From Bacteroidales bacterium (lineage in GTDB: Bacteria > Bacteroidota > Bacteroidia > Bacteroidales > Bacteroidaceae): a stretch of 36,400 nucleotides of DNA. Under the pieces are notes generated by a model. The model saw nothing but the letters and a program-made list of their open reading frames with translations. It did not search any database and was not told where the DNA came from. The stretch is taken from assembly GCA_018064685.1 (NCBI GenBank), contig JAGHUS010000019.1, positions 1 through 36,400 on the forward strand, written 5' to 3'. The translations under genes and the position numbers were made by a program. The first letter of the stretch is position 1; each line of letters opens with the position of its first letter. Positions 1 through 7,805 of this stretch are shown piece by piece.

Positions 1-313
1 GTCCAATCCTGCTATTTTGAGTCCTTGTTGGACTTTGTGAGACGTCGCAAAGTAGAGATCCCTCCTTACGTCGGGATGACATTGCTGGTTGAACATTATA
101 AAAATCTTTTTGATCACCTACTTATACTGGCAATTATATACTTTTTGACCTCAATATTTTAAATGTTATCAGCAATGGCAGTCTTTTTTTTAAGTATGGC
201 TTCCGAATAATTTGTATTACTAGCTTTTTCACAGTTTCACTTGCACTCTTCCACTAACAAGGTCTAACTTGTTAATATGTTACACGTTTGGTTGGTGGAA
301 GACTCCTGTTTCA

Positions 314-349
314 CTTGCACTAGTCATGCACTAGTCTTGCACTAGTCTT
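314..349. repeat. 11-bp tandem repeat (cttgcactagt)
   Basis: Three consecutive 11-bp units, cttgcactagt / catgcactagt / cttgcactagt at 314-324, 325-335 and 336-346. The same words recur at 655-690 and near 36275-36307, so this belongs to a dispersed repeat family of this genome. Confidence 0.8.
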
Positions 350-484
350 TTCACTTGTTTTCCGGGCAATACGGGGATGGGTGAGCCATTTTTCGCTAGA
401 CTTTCTCTCACATACTGCAGCAGTATTGTTGAAATCCTCATGCGGATGTTATTGTCTACTGCACGGACTTTCGTGCGGTACACG

Positions 485-567
485 CGTGGTGTACCGAGAG
501 GTACATGCGTGGTGTACCGAGAGGTACATGCATGGTGTACCGAGAGGTACATGCATAGTGTACCGCG
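485..567. repeat. 23-bp palindromic tandem repeat, 3.6 copies
   Basis: Units at 485-507, 508-530 and 531-553 plus a partial copy 554-567. Each contains the inverted core GGTGTACCGAGAGGTACATG (GTACC/GGTAC arms). There are no spacers, so it is not a CRISPR array. It lies in the gene-free flank beyond the 3' end of the mannosidase gene. Confidence 0.85.
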
Positions 568-659
568 CTATTCATGCTGCAAGAACCTTACGAATGATGC
601 TAGGCGAGTATTGATAGGCGCGTCGGTCGATATGGACAAAACGTGCATGTCTGGTGCAA

Positions 660-747
660 GACTAGTGGAAGACTAGTGCAAGAGTCTTGCACCTCGTAAT
701 GTTGTGTGGTTCAGTGCACTACAAGGTTAGTGCAAGTAGTGCATGTG
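660..747 (+). repeat. Dispersed 88-bp repeat, left copy
   Basis: Aligns without gaps to the reverse complement of 36220-36307. The last 27 bases (721-747) are identical to the complement of 36220-36246, and the first half shares the 11-bp words gactagtg / gcaagac. See the right copy near the other end of the window. Confidence 0.8.
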
Positions 748-852
748 AATACGCATAAAAACAAGGTGTGTAGATGGAAGTTGTGTGGCCTACTGCACTT
801 AGCGTGTAGAGAATGTTAACGGCACGCTGTGCCAGCGTGGATTGACGTGCCG

Positions 853-2352
853 TCAGTCTATCGTGATGCTGTTGAGCAGGTCCAGTTTGCCATCATCGAT
901 GAGCTTGATGATGAGTTCGCCGAAGAGCGTGTTCTGCCATGCAAACCATTTGCGAGTGAACTTGGTGGCATCATCTTTGTGGAACGACTCGTGCATGAAT
1001 CCTGTGTCGGCATCGGTCTTCATCAACATCTCGATGCATTGCTTTATCTCGTTGTCGTCGGTACTGGTGAAGCACTTCATCATGATGCTCATGGGCCAGG
1101 GCATGTCGAAGCCGATGTGCGGACCGCCAATGCCTTCGCCTGCCTTGCCTCGGAAGAAGTAGGGGTTATCCTCGCTCCATACAAAGCGGCGGGTGTTTTT
1201 GTATATTATGTCTTTCTCGTCCACATCGCCCAGATAACCCATGGCGAGGAGTGAGGGCACGTTGGCATCGTCCATCAGTACATGGTTGCCGTATCCGTCA
1301 ATCTCATAGGCGTATATCATACCATATTTAGGATGGTTGTACACGGCGTAGTTCTGCAGTGCGTCATACACCTCGTCGGCCAGGTCGGTGCAGTGCTTGG
1401 CCAGGTCTTTGCGGTCGTTCACCTTGGTGAGTATCTCGGCGGCGTGGCGCAGTTGTGTCACAGCCATGAAGTTGCTGGGGATGAGGAAAGGTAGGGTAGT
1501 GGCATCGTCGCTGGGACGGAAAGCCGAGGCGATGAGGCCGATGGGCTTGATGGGAGCGCCATAGCCGTCGTTGATCTGTGTGTCGGTGGCACGTTCTGTG
1601 CGGCGCTGGAAACGGTACTCGCCGTGTCCCTCTTTGCGCTGCTGGTCGCGGAAGGTATTGACGATATTGCTGATGGCCTCGATCCACGAGTCTTTGAAGA
1701 TGCTGGTGTCGCCCGTCACCTTCCAGTATTCGTAGGCCAGACGCAGCACGTAGCATGGCGAGTCAATCTCCCATTTACGCTCGTGCAGTTCGGGTGTCAT
1801 CTTGGTCAGGTCCTTCATCCACTCGCCGTCGGGATTAGGCTCCTGGTTGAAGGCATTGGCATAGGGGTCTATGTTGATGCATTTGAACTGGCGCAGCAAT
1901 ACGCCGGCCAGCATCTTCTGCAGGTGAGGATCGTCCTTGGCAAGACGCACGTAGGGGAAGACCTGTGCGCCAGAGTCGCGCAGCCACATAGCATGTATGT
2001 CGCCGGTATAGACGAAGGTGTCGGGATTACCCTCCTCGTCACTTTCCTCGAAGTGAACGGTGGTGTCCAGTGTGTTGGGGAAGCAGTTGGTGAACATCCA
2101 TATCAGTCGGCGGTTGGTCAGCTTGTCTGCCACCTCTACAATCTTCTTCTCTACGGCACTGCTGCGGAACAAGCGTTCGCCGATGGCGGGACGCTGACTT
2201 CTGCGTATGGCTATCTTGCCATTGTTGTCGTCGGGCACAGCGATTACTGTTTCTGGATTGGTACTTTCGTGGGTGGAAGTGTTGGCAAAAGCCAATTGGC
2301 TTTGCCACATCATGCCTAAGGCAAGGGCGGGGATGCAAAGTTTATGATTCAT
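853..2352 (-). CDS. Secreted GH125 exo-alpha-1,6-mannosidase
   Basis: 499-residue protein of glycoside hydrolase family 125, metal-independent enzymes that remove alpha-1,6-linked mannose from N-glycans or yeast mannan. A signal peptide is visible at the N-terminus (hydrophobic stretch LCIPALALGMMW, likely cut after AFA near residue 23), so it probably acts in the periplasm. Family hallmarks include DIHAMWLRDSGAQVFPY around residues 116-132, ESDEEGNPDTFVYTGDIHA before it, and the C-terminal GIGGPHIGFDMPWPMSIMMK and MHESFHKDDATKFTRKWFAWQN segments. Length fits the family. It is the last minus-strand gene before the gene-free flank and is separated from the HAD gene by about 100 bp containing a short tandem repeat. 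No other glycan-degradation gene lies beside it, so it is not in an obvious polysaccharide utilisation locus here. Confidence 0.88.
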   Translation of the reverse strand: MNHKLCIPALALGMMWQSQLAFANTSTHESTNPETVIAVPDDNNGKIAIRRSQRPAIGERLFRSSAVEKKIVEVADKLTNRRLIWMFTNCFPNTLDTTVHFEESDEEGNPDTFVYTGDIHAMWLRDSGAQVFPYVRLAKDDPHLQKMLAGVLLRQFKCINIDPYANAFNQEPNPDGEWMKDLTKMTPELHERKWEIDSPCYVLRLAYEYWKVTGDTSIFKDSWIEAISNIVNTFRDQQRKEGHGEYRFQRRTERATDTQINDGYGAPIKPIGLIASAFRPSDDATTLPFLIPSNFMAVTQLRHAAEILTKVNDRKDLAKHCTDLADEVYDALQNYAVYNHPKYGMIYAYEIDGYGNHVLMDDANVPSLLAMGYLGDVDEKDIIYKNTRRFVWSEDNPYFFRGKAGEGIGGPHIGFDMPWPMSIMMKCFTSTDDNEIKQCIEMLMKTDADTGFMHESFHKDDATKFTRKWFAWQNTLFGELIIKLIDDGKLDLLNSITID

Positions 2353-2357
2353 GGTTG

Positions 2358-2409
2358 TTAGTCGTTTAGTCGTTTAGGAGATTAGTCGTTTAGTCGTTTA
2401 GTCGTTTAA
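2358..2409. repeat. 9-bp tandem repeat (tagtcgttt)
   Basis: The spacer between the mannosidase and the HAD gene is built from five near-identical copies of tagtcgttt in two blocks. It resembles other microsatellite-like spacers in this window (5476-5532, 28060-28125). Confidence 0.75.
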
Positions 2410-2418
2410 CCTCATAAC

Positions 2419-2447
2419 CTCTCCCCCTTTAAGGGGGTGGGGGGTCT
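2419..2447 (-). repeat. REP-like C/T-rich palindrome after HAD stop
   Basis: Contains CCCCCTTTAAGGGGG (2423-2437), flanked on the minus strand by GAAGACCCCCC. It lies directly behind the HAD stop codon in the gene's orientation, like the related elements behind sufD, sufB, speA and topA. It may act as an RNA 3'-end structure. Confidence 0.7.
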
Positions 2448-2453
2448 TCATAA

Positions 2454-3209
2454 CTACAGTATATTCTTTATCTCGGCTAGTGAGTTTACCTCCCAGTCTA
2501 CGGGTTCGGGAGCGGTGAAGGTGTCGGGGTGTGCATTGAAGAAGATGACTTTCATGCCGGCTCTTTGTGCACCTTGTATGTCGGTGACGAAGTTGTCGCC
2601 AATCATGATGGTTGTCTCCGGCTTGGCTCCTGTCTGTTGGAAGGCGTAGTCGAAGAAGGCGGGTGAGGGTTTGTTGGCTCCGGCATCTTCGCTCAGGATG
2701 ATGGTGTCGAAATACTTCAGCATGTCCGACGCACTCAGTTTGCGGTACTGCACTTCGTGAAAGCCGTTGCTGCACATGTGCAGTCTGTAGCCCTTAGCCT
2801 TGAGGTAATCCATCAGGTCGTGGGCTCCAGGCACTACGCCAGGCTTCTCGGCACAGAGGTCGAGGAACTTATCGCTCACCTCCAGACAGAATTCCCTTGT
2901 TGGGTTCAGACGTTCCAGAGGGCGTCGGAAACGCTCTACCATCAAGTAGTCGCGTGTAATCTTGCCTGCCGCATATTCTGTCCACAGCAGCACGTTTTGA
3001 TACCAATACGGTTTGGTGAAGTCCTCAAGACAGTCGAAATACTTTTCCCATCCGAAGTGCTCGAACAGCTCGCCCAAGGCAATCTCGGCATTGCCGTGGG
3101 TGTCGTAGAGCGTGTCGTCGAAGTCGAGGAAAAGACTCTCCCCCCGCCCTCCCTTTAGGGAGGGGGCTTCTTCAGTTACATTTGTGGTGTGATTGTCTTC
3201 TTGACACAT
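2454..3209 (-). CDS. HAD hydrolase, YjjG-type nucleotidase
   Basis: Haloacid-dehalogenase-superfamily phosphatase of the YjjG (noncanonical pyrimidine nucleotidase) type, probably a cytosolic nucleotide or small-metabolite phosphatase. Motif I is [12 protein letters not shown] (nucleophile Asp and acid/base Asp), motif II HMCSNGF, the motif III lysine sits in [10 protein letters not shown], and motif IV is [11 protein letters not shown]. The family normally starts one or two residues before motif I, but no start codon exists there. The nearest in-frame ATG is at 3207-3209, giving about 28 extra residues; a further ATG at 3252-3254 is also possible. Those extra residues ([13 protein letters not shown]) are encoded by a REP-like repeat at 3134-3167, which therefore seems to have been captured as the N-terminus. 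Function class is secure; substrate and exact start are not. Confidence 0.82.
   Translation of the reverse strand: MCQEDNHTTNVTEEAPSLKGGRGESLFLDFDDTLYDTHGNAEIALGELFEHFGWEKYFDCLEDFTKPYWYQNVLLWTEYAAGKITRDYLMVERFRRPLERLNPTREFCLEVSDKFLDLCAEKPGVVPGAHDLMDYLKAKGYRLHMCSNGFHEVQYRKLSASDMLKYFDTIILSEDAGANKPSPAFFDYAFQQTGAKPETTIMIGDNFVTDIQGAQRAGMKVIFFNAHPDTFTAPEPVDWEVNSLAEIKNIL
3134..3167 (-). repeat. REP-like element inside HAD 5' coding region
   Basis: GACTCTCCCCCCGCCCTCCC followed by a TTTA loop and AGGGAGGGGG. It forms an inverted pair with 3261-3300 about 95 bp away. It is translated in frame as [10 protein letters not shown] at the start of the HAD protein. Confidence 0.8.
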
Positions 3210-3260
3210 ATTTATACTATAGCGTATGTATGTTCGGTTTTCGCTTATCTCCATTAACAG

Positions 3261-3300
3261 GCTCCCTCCCTACAGGGAGGGCGGGGGGAGAGTCTTTTTT
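3261..3300 (-). repeat. REP-like element immediately after sufD stop
   Basis: Palindrome CTCCCTCCC-taca-GGGAGGG with GCGGGGGGAGAGTC and a T-run on the plus strand. It abuts the sufD stop codon (3301-3303). It is the inverted partner of 3134-3167. Confidence 0.8.
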
Positions 3301-4644
3301 TTACTTACACATCTTGCACCCCTCGCACTTGGAGAGTTCGCCACGGAAGCGTTTGTCGACAAGGTAGTTGAGGCGGTCGTGCAGAGCATCGAGCTTGATG
3401 GTCTGCAGTACGTCGGCCGCAAAAGCGAACTTGAGCAGCATGCGAGCCTCGTCGTAGGGGATGCCGCGCTGGCGCATGTAGAACATAGCCTGTTCGCCCA
3501 GCTGTCCTACTGTGCTGCCATGCGAGCACTTCACGTCGTCGGCGTAGATCTCCAGCATTGGCTGTGTATAGATGCGTGCCTCCTTGCTGCCAAGCAGGTT
3601 GGCGTTGGTCTCTTGCGATGTGGTCTGCTGTGCTCCTTCGCGCACCAATACTCGTCCGGCGAAGGCACATCGTGCTTTGTCGTCCAGCACGTATTTATAG
3701 AGCTGGTTCGACTGGCAGTGGGCAGCCTTGTGGTCGATGAGCGTGTTGTTGTCAACCTGCTGTTCCTTGTCGGCAATGACCAGTCCGTTGAGCGTCGTCT
3801 CGGCGTATTCGCCAGACAGGGTGAGGTCGGTGCGGTTGCGCGTCATGCCGTTATGCAGCGTGATGTTGTCGAGCACAGCCGTGCTGTAGGTCTGCTGGTC
3901 GGCATACATATTGCTGAATCGCGTGTTCTTGACGTGCGTCTCCTCCAGTTCGTAGAGTTCGAGGTGCGCATTCTCGCCCACATAGGTCTCGATGACCTGA
4001 GTGGTAAGGAAGTTGCGGTCGTCGATGGCGTGGTCGCAGAAGAGCATTTTCACGCTGGCGCCCTGTTCCAACACGATGAGTACGCGTCGGTTCACCATCA
4101 GGTCTACATCCGAGCGCAGCACGTTGACGATCTGTATGGGGCGCTCCACGATGACATTCTTCGGCACGTACACGAAAAGTCCGTCCTGGCAGAGCATGGT
4201 GTTGAGGGCATTGATGGCATCCTTGCTCGTACGCGCGAGCGTACCATAATATTTCTTTACCAGCTCTGGATGTGTATCGGCAGCATCTTTCAGCGAACCC
4301 ACGATGACGCCTTCGGGCAGTTGTGCTGATGGAAGCGCCTTGTCATAAAACTGGTCGTTGACTACGAAGTAGAGCGAGGTGCTGAGGTTGGGTACGTCAC
4401 ACTTGAATACCTCGTATGGGTTGACAGGAATGGCGATGCGGTTCAGGTTCAGTCCGTAGTTGGGAGCGAATGCCTCTGCCACGTCGGTGTACTTGTACCG
4501 TTCCACCTTACGGGTGGGGAAGCCAAGCTGCTTGAAGTCCTCGAATGCCTGTTCGCGCAGTGCATTGAGAGGTTGTGCCGAATGACGGCACAGCATCCCC
4601 TTCGTCTCCTGATAGAGTTCTATGTACTGCTGTTCAGCACTCAT
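3301..4644 (-). CDS. sufD: Fe-S cluster assembly protein SufD
   Basis: 447-residue SufD, the scaffold partner of SufB in the SufBC2D complex that assembles Fe-S clusters in the cytosol. The beta-helix core is visible in the middle ([21 protein letters not shown]) and the family C-terminal region in [32 protein letters not shown] split across residues about 370-405. Its ATG overlaps the sufC TGA by four bases (ATGA, 4641-4644), which indicates translational coupling. The C-terminus ends in the Cys-rich CEGCKMCK. In many Bacteroidales a sufS cysteine desulfurase follows; here a HAD gene follows instead. Confidence 0.95.
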   Translation of the reverse strand: MSAEQQYIELYQETKGMLCRHSAQPLNALREQAFEDFKQLGFPTRKVERYKYTDVAEAFAPNYGLNLNRIAIPVNPYEVFKCDVPNLSTSLYFVVNDQFYDKALPSAQLPEGVIVGSLKDAADTHPELVKKYYGTLARTSKDAINALNTMLCQDGLFVYVPKNVIVERPIQIVNVLRSDVDLMVNRRVLIVLEQGASVKMLFCDHAIDDRNFLTTQVIETYVGENAHLELYELEETHVKNTRFSNMYADQQTYSTAVLDNITLHNGMTRNRTDLTLSGEYAETTLNGLVIADKEQQVDNNTLIDHKAAHCQSNQLYKYVLDDKARCAFAGRVLVREGAQQTTSQETNANLLGSKEARIYTQPMLEIYADDVKCSHGSTVGQLGEQAMFYMRQRGIPYDEARMLLKFAFAADVLQTIKLDALHDRLNYLVDKRFRGELSKCEGCKMCK

Positions 4645-5392
4645 AATCCAGCCTCCTCTTTTATCCAGTCAAATCCTTTCTCTTCAATCTCCAGTGCCAG
4701 TTCCGGTCCTGCCGTCTTGATGATGCGTCCGTCGATGAGCACGTGTATGATGTCGGGCTTCAGGTAGTCCAGCAGTCGCTGGTAGTGGTGATGACCATGG
4801 CACTGGTTTGTGGCGTGCGCAGTTTGTTGAAGCCTTCGGCCACGATGCGCAGTGCGTCGACGTCAAGACCCGAGTCCGTCTCGTCGAGGATGCTGAATGT
4901 GGGTTCGAGCATGGCCATCTGGAATATCTCGTTGCGCTTCTTCTCTCCGCCCGAGAAACCCTCGTTCACCGAACGGTTGGCCAGCTTGCTGTCCAGCTCC
5001 ACTATCTTGCGCTTCTCGCGCATCAGTTTCAGGAATTCTCCGGCGGGAAGAGGCTCCAGTCCCTGGTGCTTGCGCTTGGCGTTGAGTGCTGCACGCATGA
5101 AGTTCGTCATGCTCACACCAGGTATCTCGACAGGTTGCTGGAACGACAGGAAGATGCCTTCCTGAGCACGTTCCTCGGGCTTCATGTCCAGAATGTTCTT
5201 TCCGTTGAAGATAATCTCACCCTCGGTCACCTCGTAGGCGGGGTTGCCCACGATGACGTTGCTCAGAGTGGACTTACCCGCACCGTTGGTGCCCATCACA
5301 GCATGCACCTCACCGTCGTTGATGACGAGGTTGATGCCTTTCAATATCTCTTTGCCATTGACGCTGGCATGTAAATTCTTAATCTCTAACAT
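4641..5392 (-). CDS. sufC: SufC ATPase, interrupted by a 1-base frameshift
   Basis: SufC is the ABC-type ATPase of the SufBC2D complex. The first frame (5392 down to 4760) has Walker [11 protein letters not shown], the signature [11 protein letters not shown] and Walker [16 protein letters not shown]. It then runs [12 protein letters not shown] and stops. Adding one base at about 4787-4788 restores [16 protein letters not shown] and continues in frame to a TGA at 4641-4643, giving the usual length of about 250 residues ending DWIKEEAGL. The lost base lies in the codon of the H-loop histidine of the ITHYQR motif, within what should be a CCC run. As SufC is normally indispensable and the rest is perfectly conserved, a sequencing or assembly error is more likely than a true pseudogene. 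Confidence 0.9.
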
Positions 5393-5475
5393 AAAAAAAA
5401 GACTCTCCCCCCGCCCTCCCTGAAGGGAGGGAGCTGCATGTCCTATGGGGGGCAGTGCAGTTGTTTATTTGTTTT

Positions 5476-5532
5476 CTCGATTTCTCGATTATTCGATTAT
5501 TCGATTATTCGATTATCCGGTATTTCGATTAT
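5476..5532. repeat. 8-bp tandem repeat (cgattatt)
   Basis: About six imperfect copies of cgattatt / cgatttct in the sufB-sufC spacer. Confidence 0.75.
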
Positions 5533-5597
5533 TCTGTATTTCCTATCGCAAGAATGTCCTCATCCGTATCTCTCCTCCCCCTATCTGCAATGCAGCT

Positions 5598-5707
5598 CTA
5601 CATTTTGCCCGTTGGCAAAAGTCCCTTCGGTCGGGTGCTCGCTATGCAAGCCCTACATTTTGCCCGTTGGCAAAAGTCCCTTCGGTCGGGTGCTCGCTAT
5701 GCAAGCC
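5598..5707. repeat. Exact 55-bp tandem duplication
   Basis: Positions 5598-5652 and 5653-5707 are identical. Each unit contains the hairpin TTTTGCC-cgtt-GGCAAAA and then CCCTTCGGTCGGG. An exact duplication suggests a recent event or active replication slippage. Confidence 0.9.
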
Positions 5708-5740
5708 CCCTCCCTAAAGGGAGGGCGGGGGGAGAGTCTT

Positions 5741-7189
5741 TTATCCCACACTCCCCTCGAGACTCACACCCAAGAGTTTCTGTGCCTCGACGGCAAACTC
5801 CATCGGCAGTTTGTTGATAACCTCCTTGGCGTAGCCGTTGACGATGAGCGAGACGGCCTCCTCGGTGGGGATGCCGCGCTGGTTGCAGTAGAGGAGCTGC
5901 TCCTCGCTGATCTTCGAGGTCGTTGCCTCGTGTTCCACGATGGCCGTGTCGTTGTGTACGTCCATATAGGGGAAGGTGTGCGCACCGCACTGACTGCCCA
6001 GCAGGAGCGAGTCGCACGACGAGTAGTTGCGTGCTCCGTCGGCCTTGCTGCTCACCTTGACCAGTCCGCGGTACGAGTTCTGACTCTTTCCGGCCGAGAT
6101 ACCCTTCGAGATGATGGTCGACTTGGTGTTCTTGCCAATGTGTATCATCTTCGTACCCGTGTCGGCCTGCTGGTAGTTGTTGGTCACGGCTACGCTGTAG
6201 AACTCGGCCTGACTGTTGTCGCCGCTCAGCACGCACGAGGGGTATTTCCAGGTGATGGCACTACCCGTCTCGACCTGAGTCCAGCTGAGACGACTGTTGG
6301 CACCACGCAGATGACCACGCTTGGTGACGAGGTTCAGCACGCCGCCCTTGCCATCTTTGTCGCCCGGATACCAGTTCTGCACGGTCGAATACTTGACCTC
6401 GGCATTCTCCATCACCACAATCTCGACGATGGCTGCATGGAGCTGGTTCTCGTCGCGCATAGGTGCCGTACAGCCCTCGAGATACGAGACGTAGGCGTCG
6501 TCGTCGCAGACGATGAGGGTACGCTCGAACTGTCCCGTCCCGCGCGCGTTTATTCTAAAATAGGTAGAGAGCTCCATGGGGCAGCGTACGCCCTTGGGTA
6601 TGTAGACGAACGATCCGTCGCTGAAGACGGCCGAGTTGAGGGCGGCAAAGTAGTTGTCGCGGTAAGGCACCACACTGCCCAGGTACTGACGCACCAGTTC
6701 GGGGTGTTCCTTCACGGCCTCGCTGATGGAACAGAAGATGATGCCCTTCTCCTTGAGCTTCTCGCGGAAGGTTGTCTTCACGCTCACCGAGTCCATGACG
6801 GCATCGACAGCCGTGCCACTCAGTGCCAGGCGCTCCTCGAGTGGGATGCCCAGTTTGTCGAAGGTCTTCATCAGCTCGGGGTCTATCTCCTTGGGGCCGT
6901 CCTGCTTGTCCGACTTCTTCGTCGGGTCGGCATAGTAGGAGATGGCCTGGTAGTCGATGTCCGGCATTTGCAGATGTCCCCAGTCGGGCTGCTCCTGTTC
7001 CTGCCAGTAGCGGAAGGCCTTGAGGCGGAACTCCAACAGCCATTCCGGTTCGCCCTTCTTCTGCGAGATGAGGCGAACGACGTCTTCGTTGAGTCCCTTG
7101 TCTATGATTTCTGTCTGCACGTCGGTGGTGAAGCCGTATTCGTACTTCTTCTCCGCCACCTCGCGTACAAAGCTATTCTTTTCTTCCAA
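5741..7189 (-). CDS. sufB: Fe-S cluster assembly scaffold SufB
   Basis: 482-residue SufB, the scaffold on which sulfide and iron are assembled in the SufBC2D complex. Recognisable blocks are [13 protein letters not shown] (residues about 80-92), [77 protein letters not shown] and the C-terminal [19 protein letters not shown]. Length equals the family norm. It is the first of the suf genes, about 100 bp downstream of cvpA and separated from sufC by a 348-bp repeat-filled gap, so it may have its own transcript or a processed one. Confidence 0.96.
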   Translation of the reverse strand: MEEKNSFVREVAEKKYEYGFTTDVQTEIIDKGLNEDVVRLISQKKGEPEWLLEFRLKAFRYWQEQEQPDWGHLQMPDIDYQAISYYADPTKKSDKQDGPKEIDPELMKTFDKLGIPLEERLALSGTAVDAVMDSVSVKTTFREKLKEKGIIFCSISEAVKEHPELVRQYLGSVVPYRDNYFAALNSAVFSDGSFVYIPKGVRCPMELSTYFRINARGTGQFERTLIVCDDDAYVSYLEGCTAPMRDENQLHAAIVEIVVMENAEVKYSTVQNWYPGDKDGKGGVLNLVTKRGHLRGANSRLSWTQVETGSAITWKYPSCVLSGDNSQAEFYSVAVTNNYQQADTGTKMIHIGKNTKSTIISKGISAGKSQNSYRGLVKVSSKADGARNYSSCDSLLLGSQCGAHTFPYMDVHNDTAIVEHEATTSKISEEQLLYCNQRGIPTEEAVSLIVNGYAKEVINKLPMEFAVEAQKLLGVSLEGSVG

Positions 7190-7289
7190 TTGTCAATTCA
7201 ATTATCAGTTCTTTTCACCCCGTCCATTGGCCGTCCAACCGTTCTGTTCTGCTGTACGCCTGTGGAGTGGGGCGTAATATCGTTTCTTG

Positions 7290-7751
7290 CTATAGGCTTG
7301 CCATAAAGCTGTCTACGAATGCCGTCATCATGGAGCCGAAGAACGACCCGCAGGCAAACTCGTAGGAGATGACATCCATCAGTACCAGCATGTACACCAC
7401 AAGTGTAGCACCCAGGAAGTACTTCACCAGTCCGAGCACCGAGCCCAGCACCTTGTTCAACGGGCCGAGGAACAGCAGCTTTATGAACTTGGTGAGTGCG
7501 TTGCCCACGAAGTTCATGGCGATGGGGAATGCCACCCAGATGATGATGAAGGCCAGTATGGGAGCCGCTTGTGCGTTCTCGCCAAGATTGGGAGCCAGCT
7601 TGTCGCCCACCACCTTGTAGAACAGCAAGGCGACCAGCAGTCCGGCTGTGAACCCTATAAAGGAGCATAGCGATTTGATGAAACCGTCATGCCCCCCTTT
7701 CCATACTCCCAGTATTAAAACAGCCAGAATAATAATATCCAGAATGTTCAT
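7290..7751 (-). CDS. CvpA-family inner membrane protein
   Basis: 153 residues with four predicted membrane segments (about 4-20, 25-45, 65-85 and 100-125). The start MNILDIIILAVLILGVWKGG and the FIKSLCSFIGFTAGLLVALLFY pattern are typical of the CvpA/colicin V production family. Such proteins are linked to envelope homeostasis; the biochemical role is not settled. It lies 54 bp after infB and is in the conserved Bacteroidales context between infB and sufB. Confidence 0.88.
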   Translation of the reverse strand: MNILDIIILAVLILGVWKGGHDGFIKSLCSFIGFTAGLLVALLFYKVVGDKLAPNLGENAQAAPILAFIIIWVAFPIAMNFVGNALTKFIKLLFLGPLNKVLGSVLGLVKYFLGATLVVYMLVLMDVISYEFACGSFFGSMMTAFVDSFMASL

Positions 7752-7805
7752 ACCTTATGCTTTGCTTTATGTGACGCTATGAGAGAGAGTCCCCGGGACT
7801 GAAGG

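Larger units (their letters stand above)
1..852. other. Gene-free repeat-rich flank
   Basis: No credible gene is visible in these 850 bases; the open frames that cross it run through tandem repeats. It contains a REP-like palindrome near 55-81 (GATCCCTCC...GTCGGGATGAC), an 11-bp tandem repeat at 314-349, a 23-bp tandem repeat at 485-567 and a dispersed 88-bp repeat at 660-747, each listed separately. Position 1-300 otherwise shows only A+T-rich sequence. Confidence 0.75.
5393..5740. repeat. sufB-sufC spacer with inverted REP-like ends
   Basis: This 348-bp gap contains no gene. It is bounded by two inverted copies of the C/T-rich element: 5400-5433 (GACTCTCCCCCCGCCCTCCC, GAA loop, AGGGAGGG) and 5705-5740 (CCCTCCC-taaa-GGGAGGGCGGGG...GAGTC). 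The second abuts the sufB stop codon. Inside are an 8-bp microsatellite and a 55-bp tandem duplication. The pair could fold into a long stem in the suf mRNA. Confidence 0.8.

Noticed and set aside
485..567. CRISPR array
   Set aside because: Units are directly adjacent with no unique spacers, and no cas genes are present.
377..676. Short frames across 331-676
   Set aside because: They translate the 23-bp tandem repeat (VYREVHAWCTER-type repetition) and have no other support.
4760..4800. Programmed frameshift in sufC
   Set aside because: There is no slippery heptamer, the shift hits a conserved His codon, and SufC is not known to use recoding; a sequencing error or mutation is simpler.
5438..7306. 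A 622-codon plus-strand open frame
   Set aside because: It is antisense to sufB, whose protein is clearly recognisable, and it runs through spacer repeats; no family resemblance.
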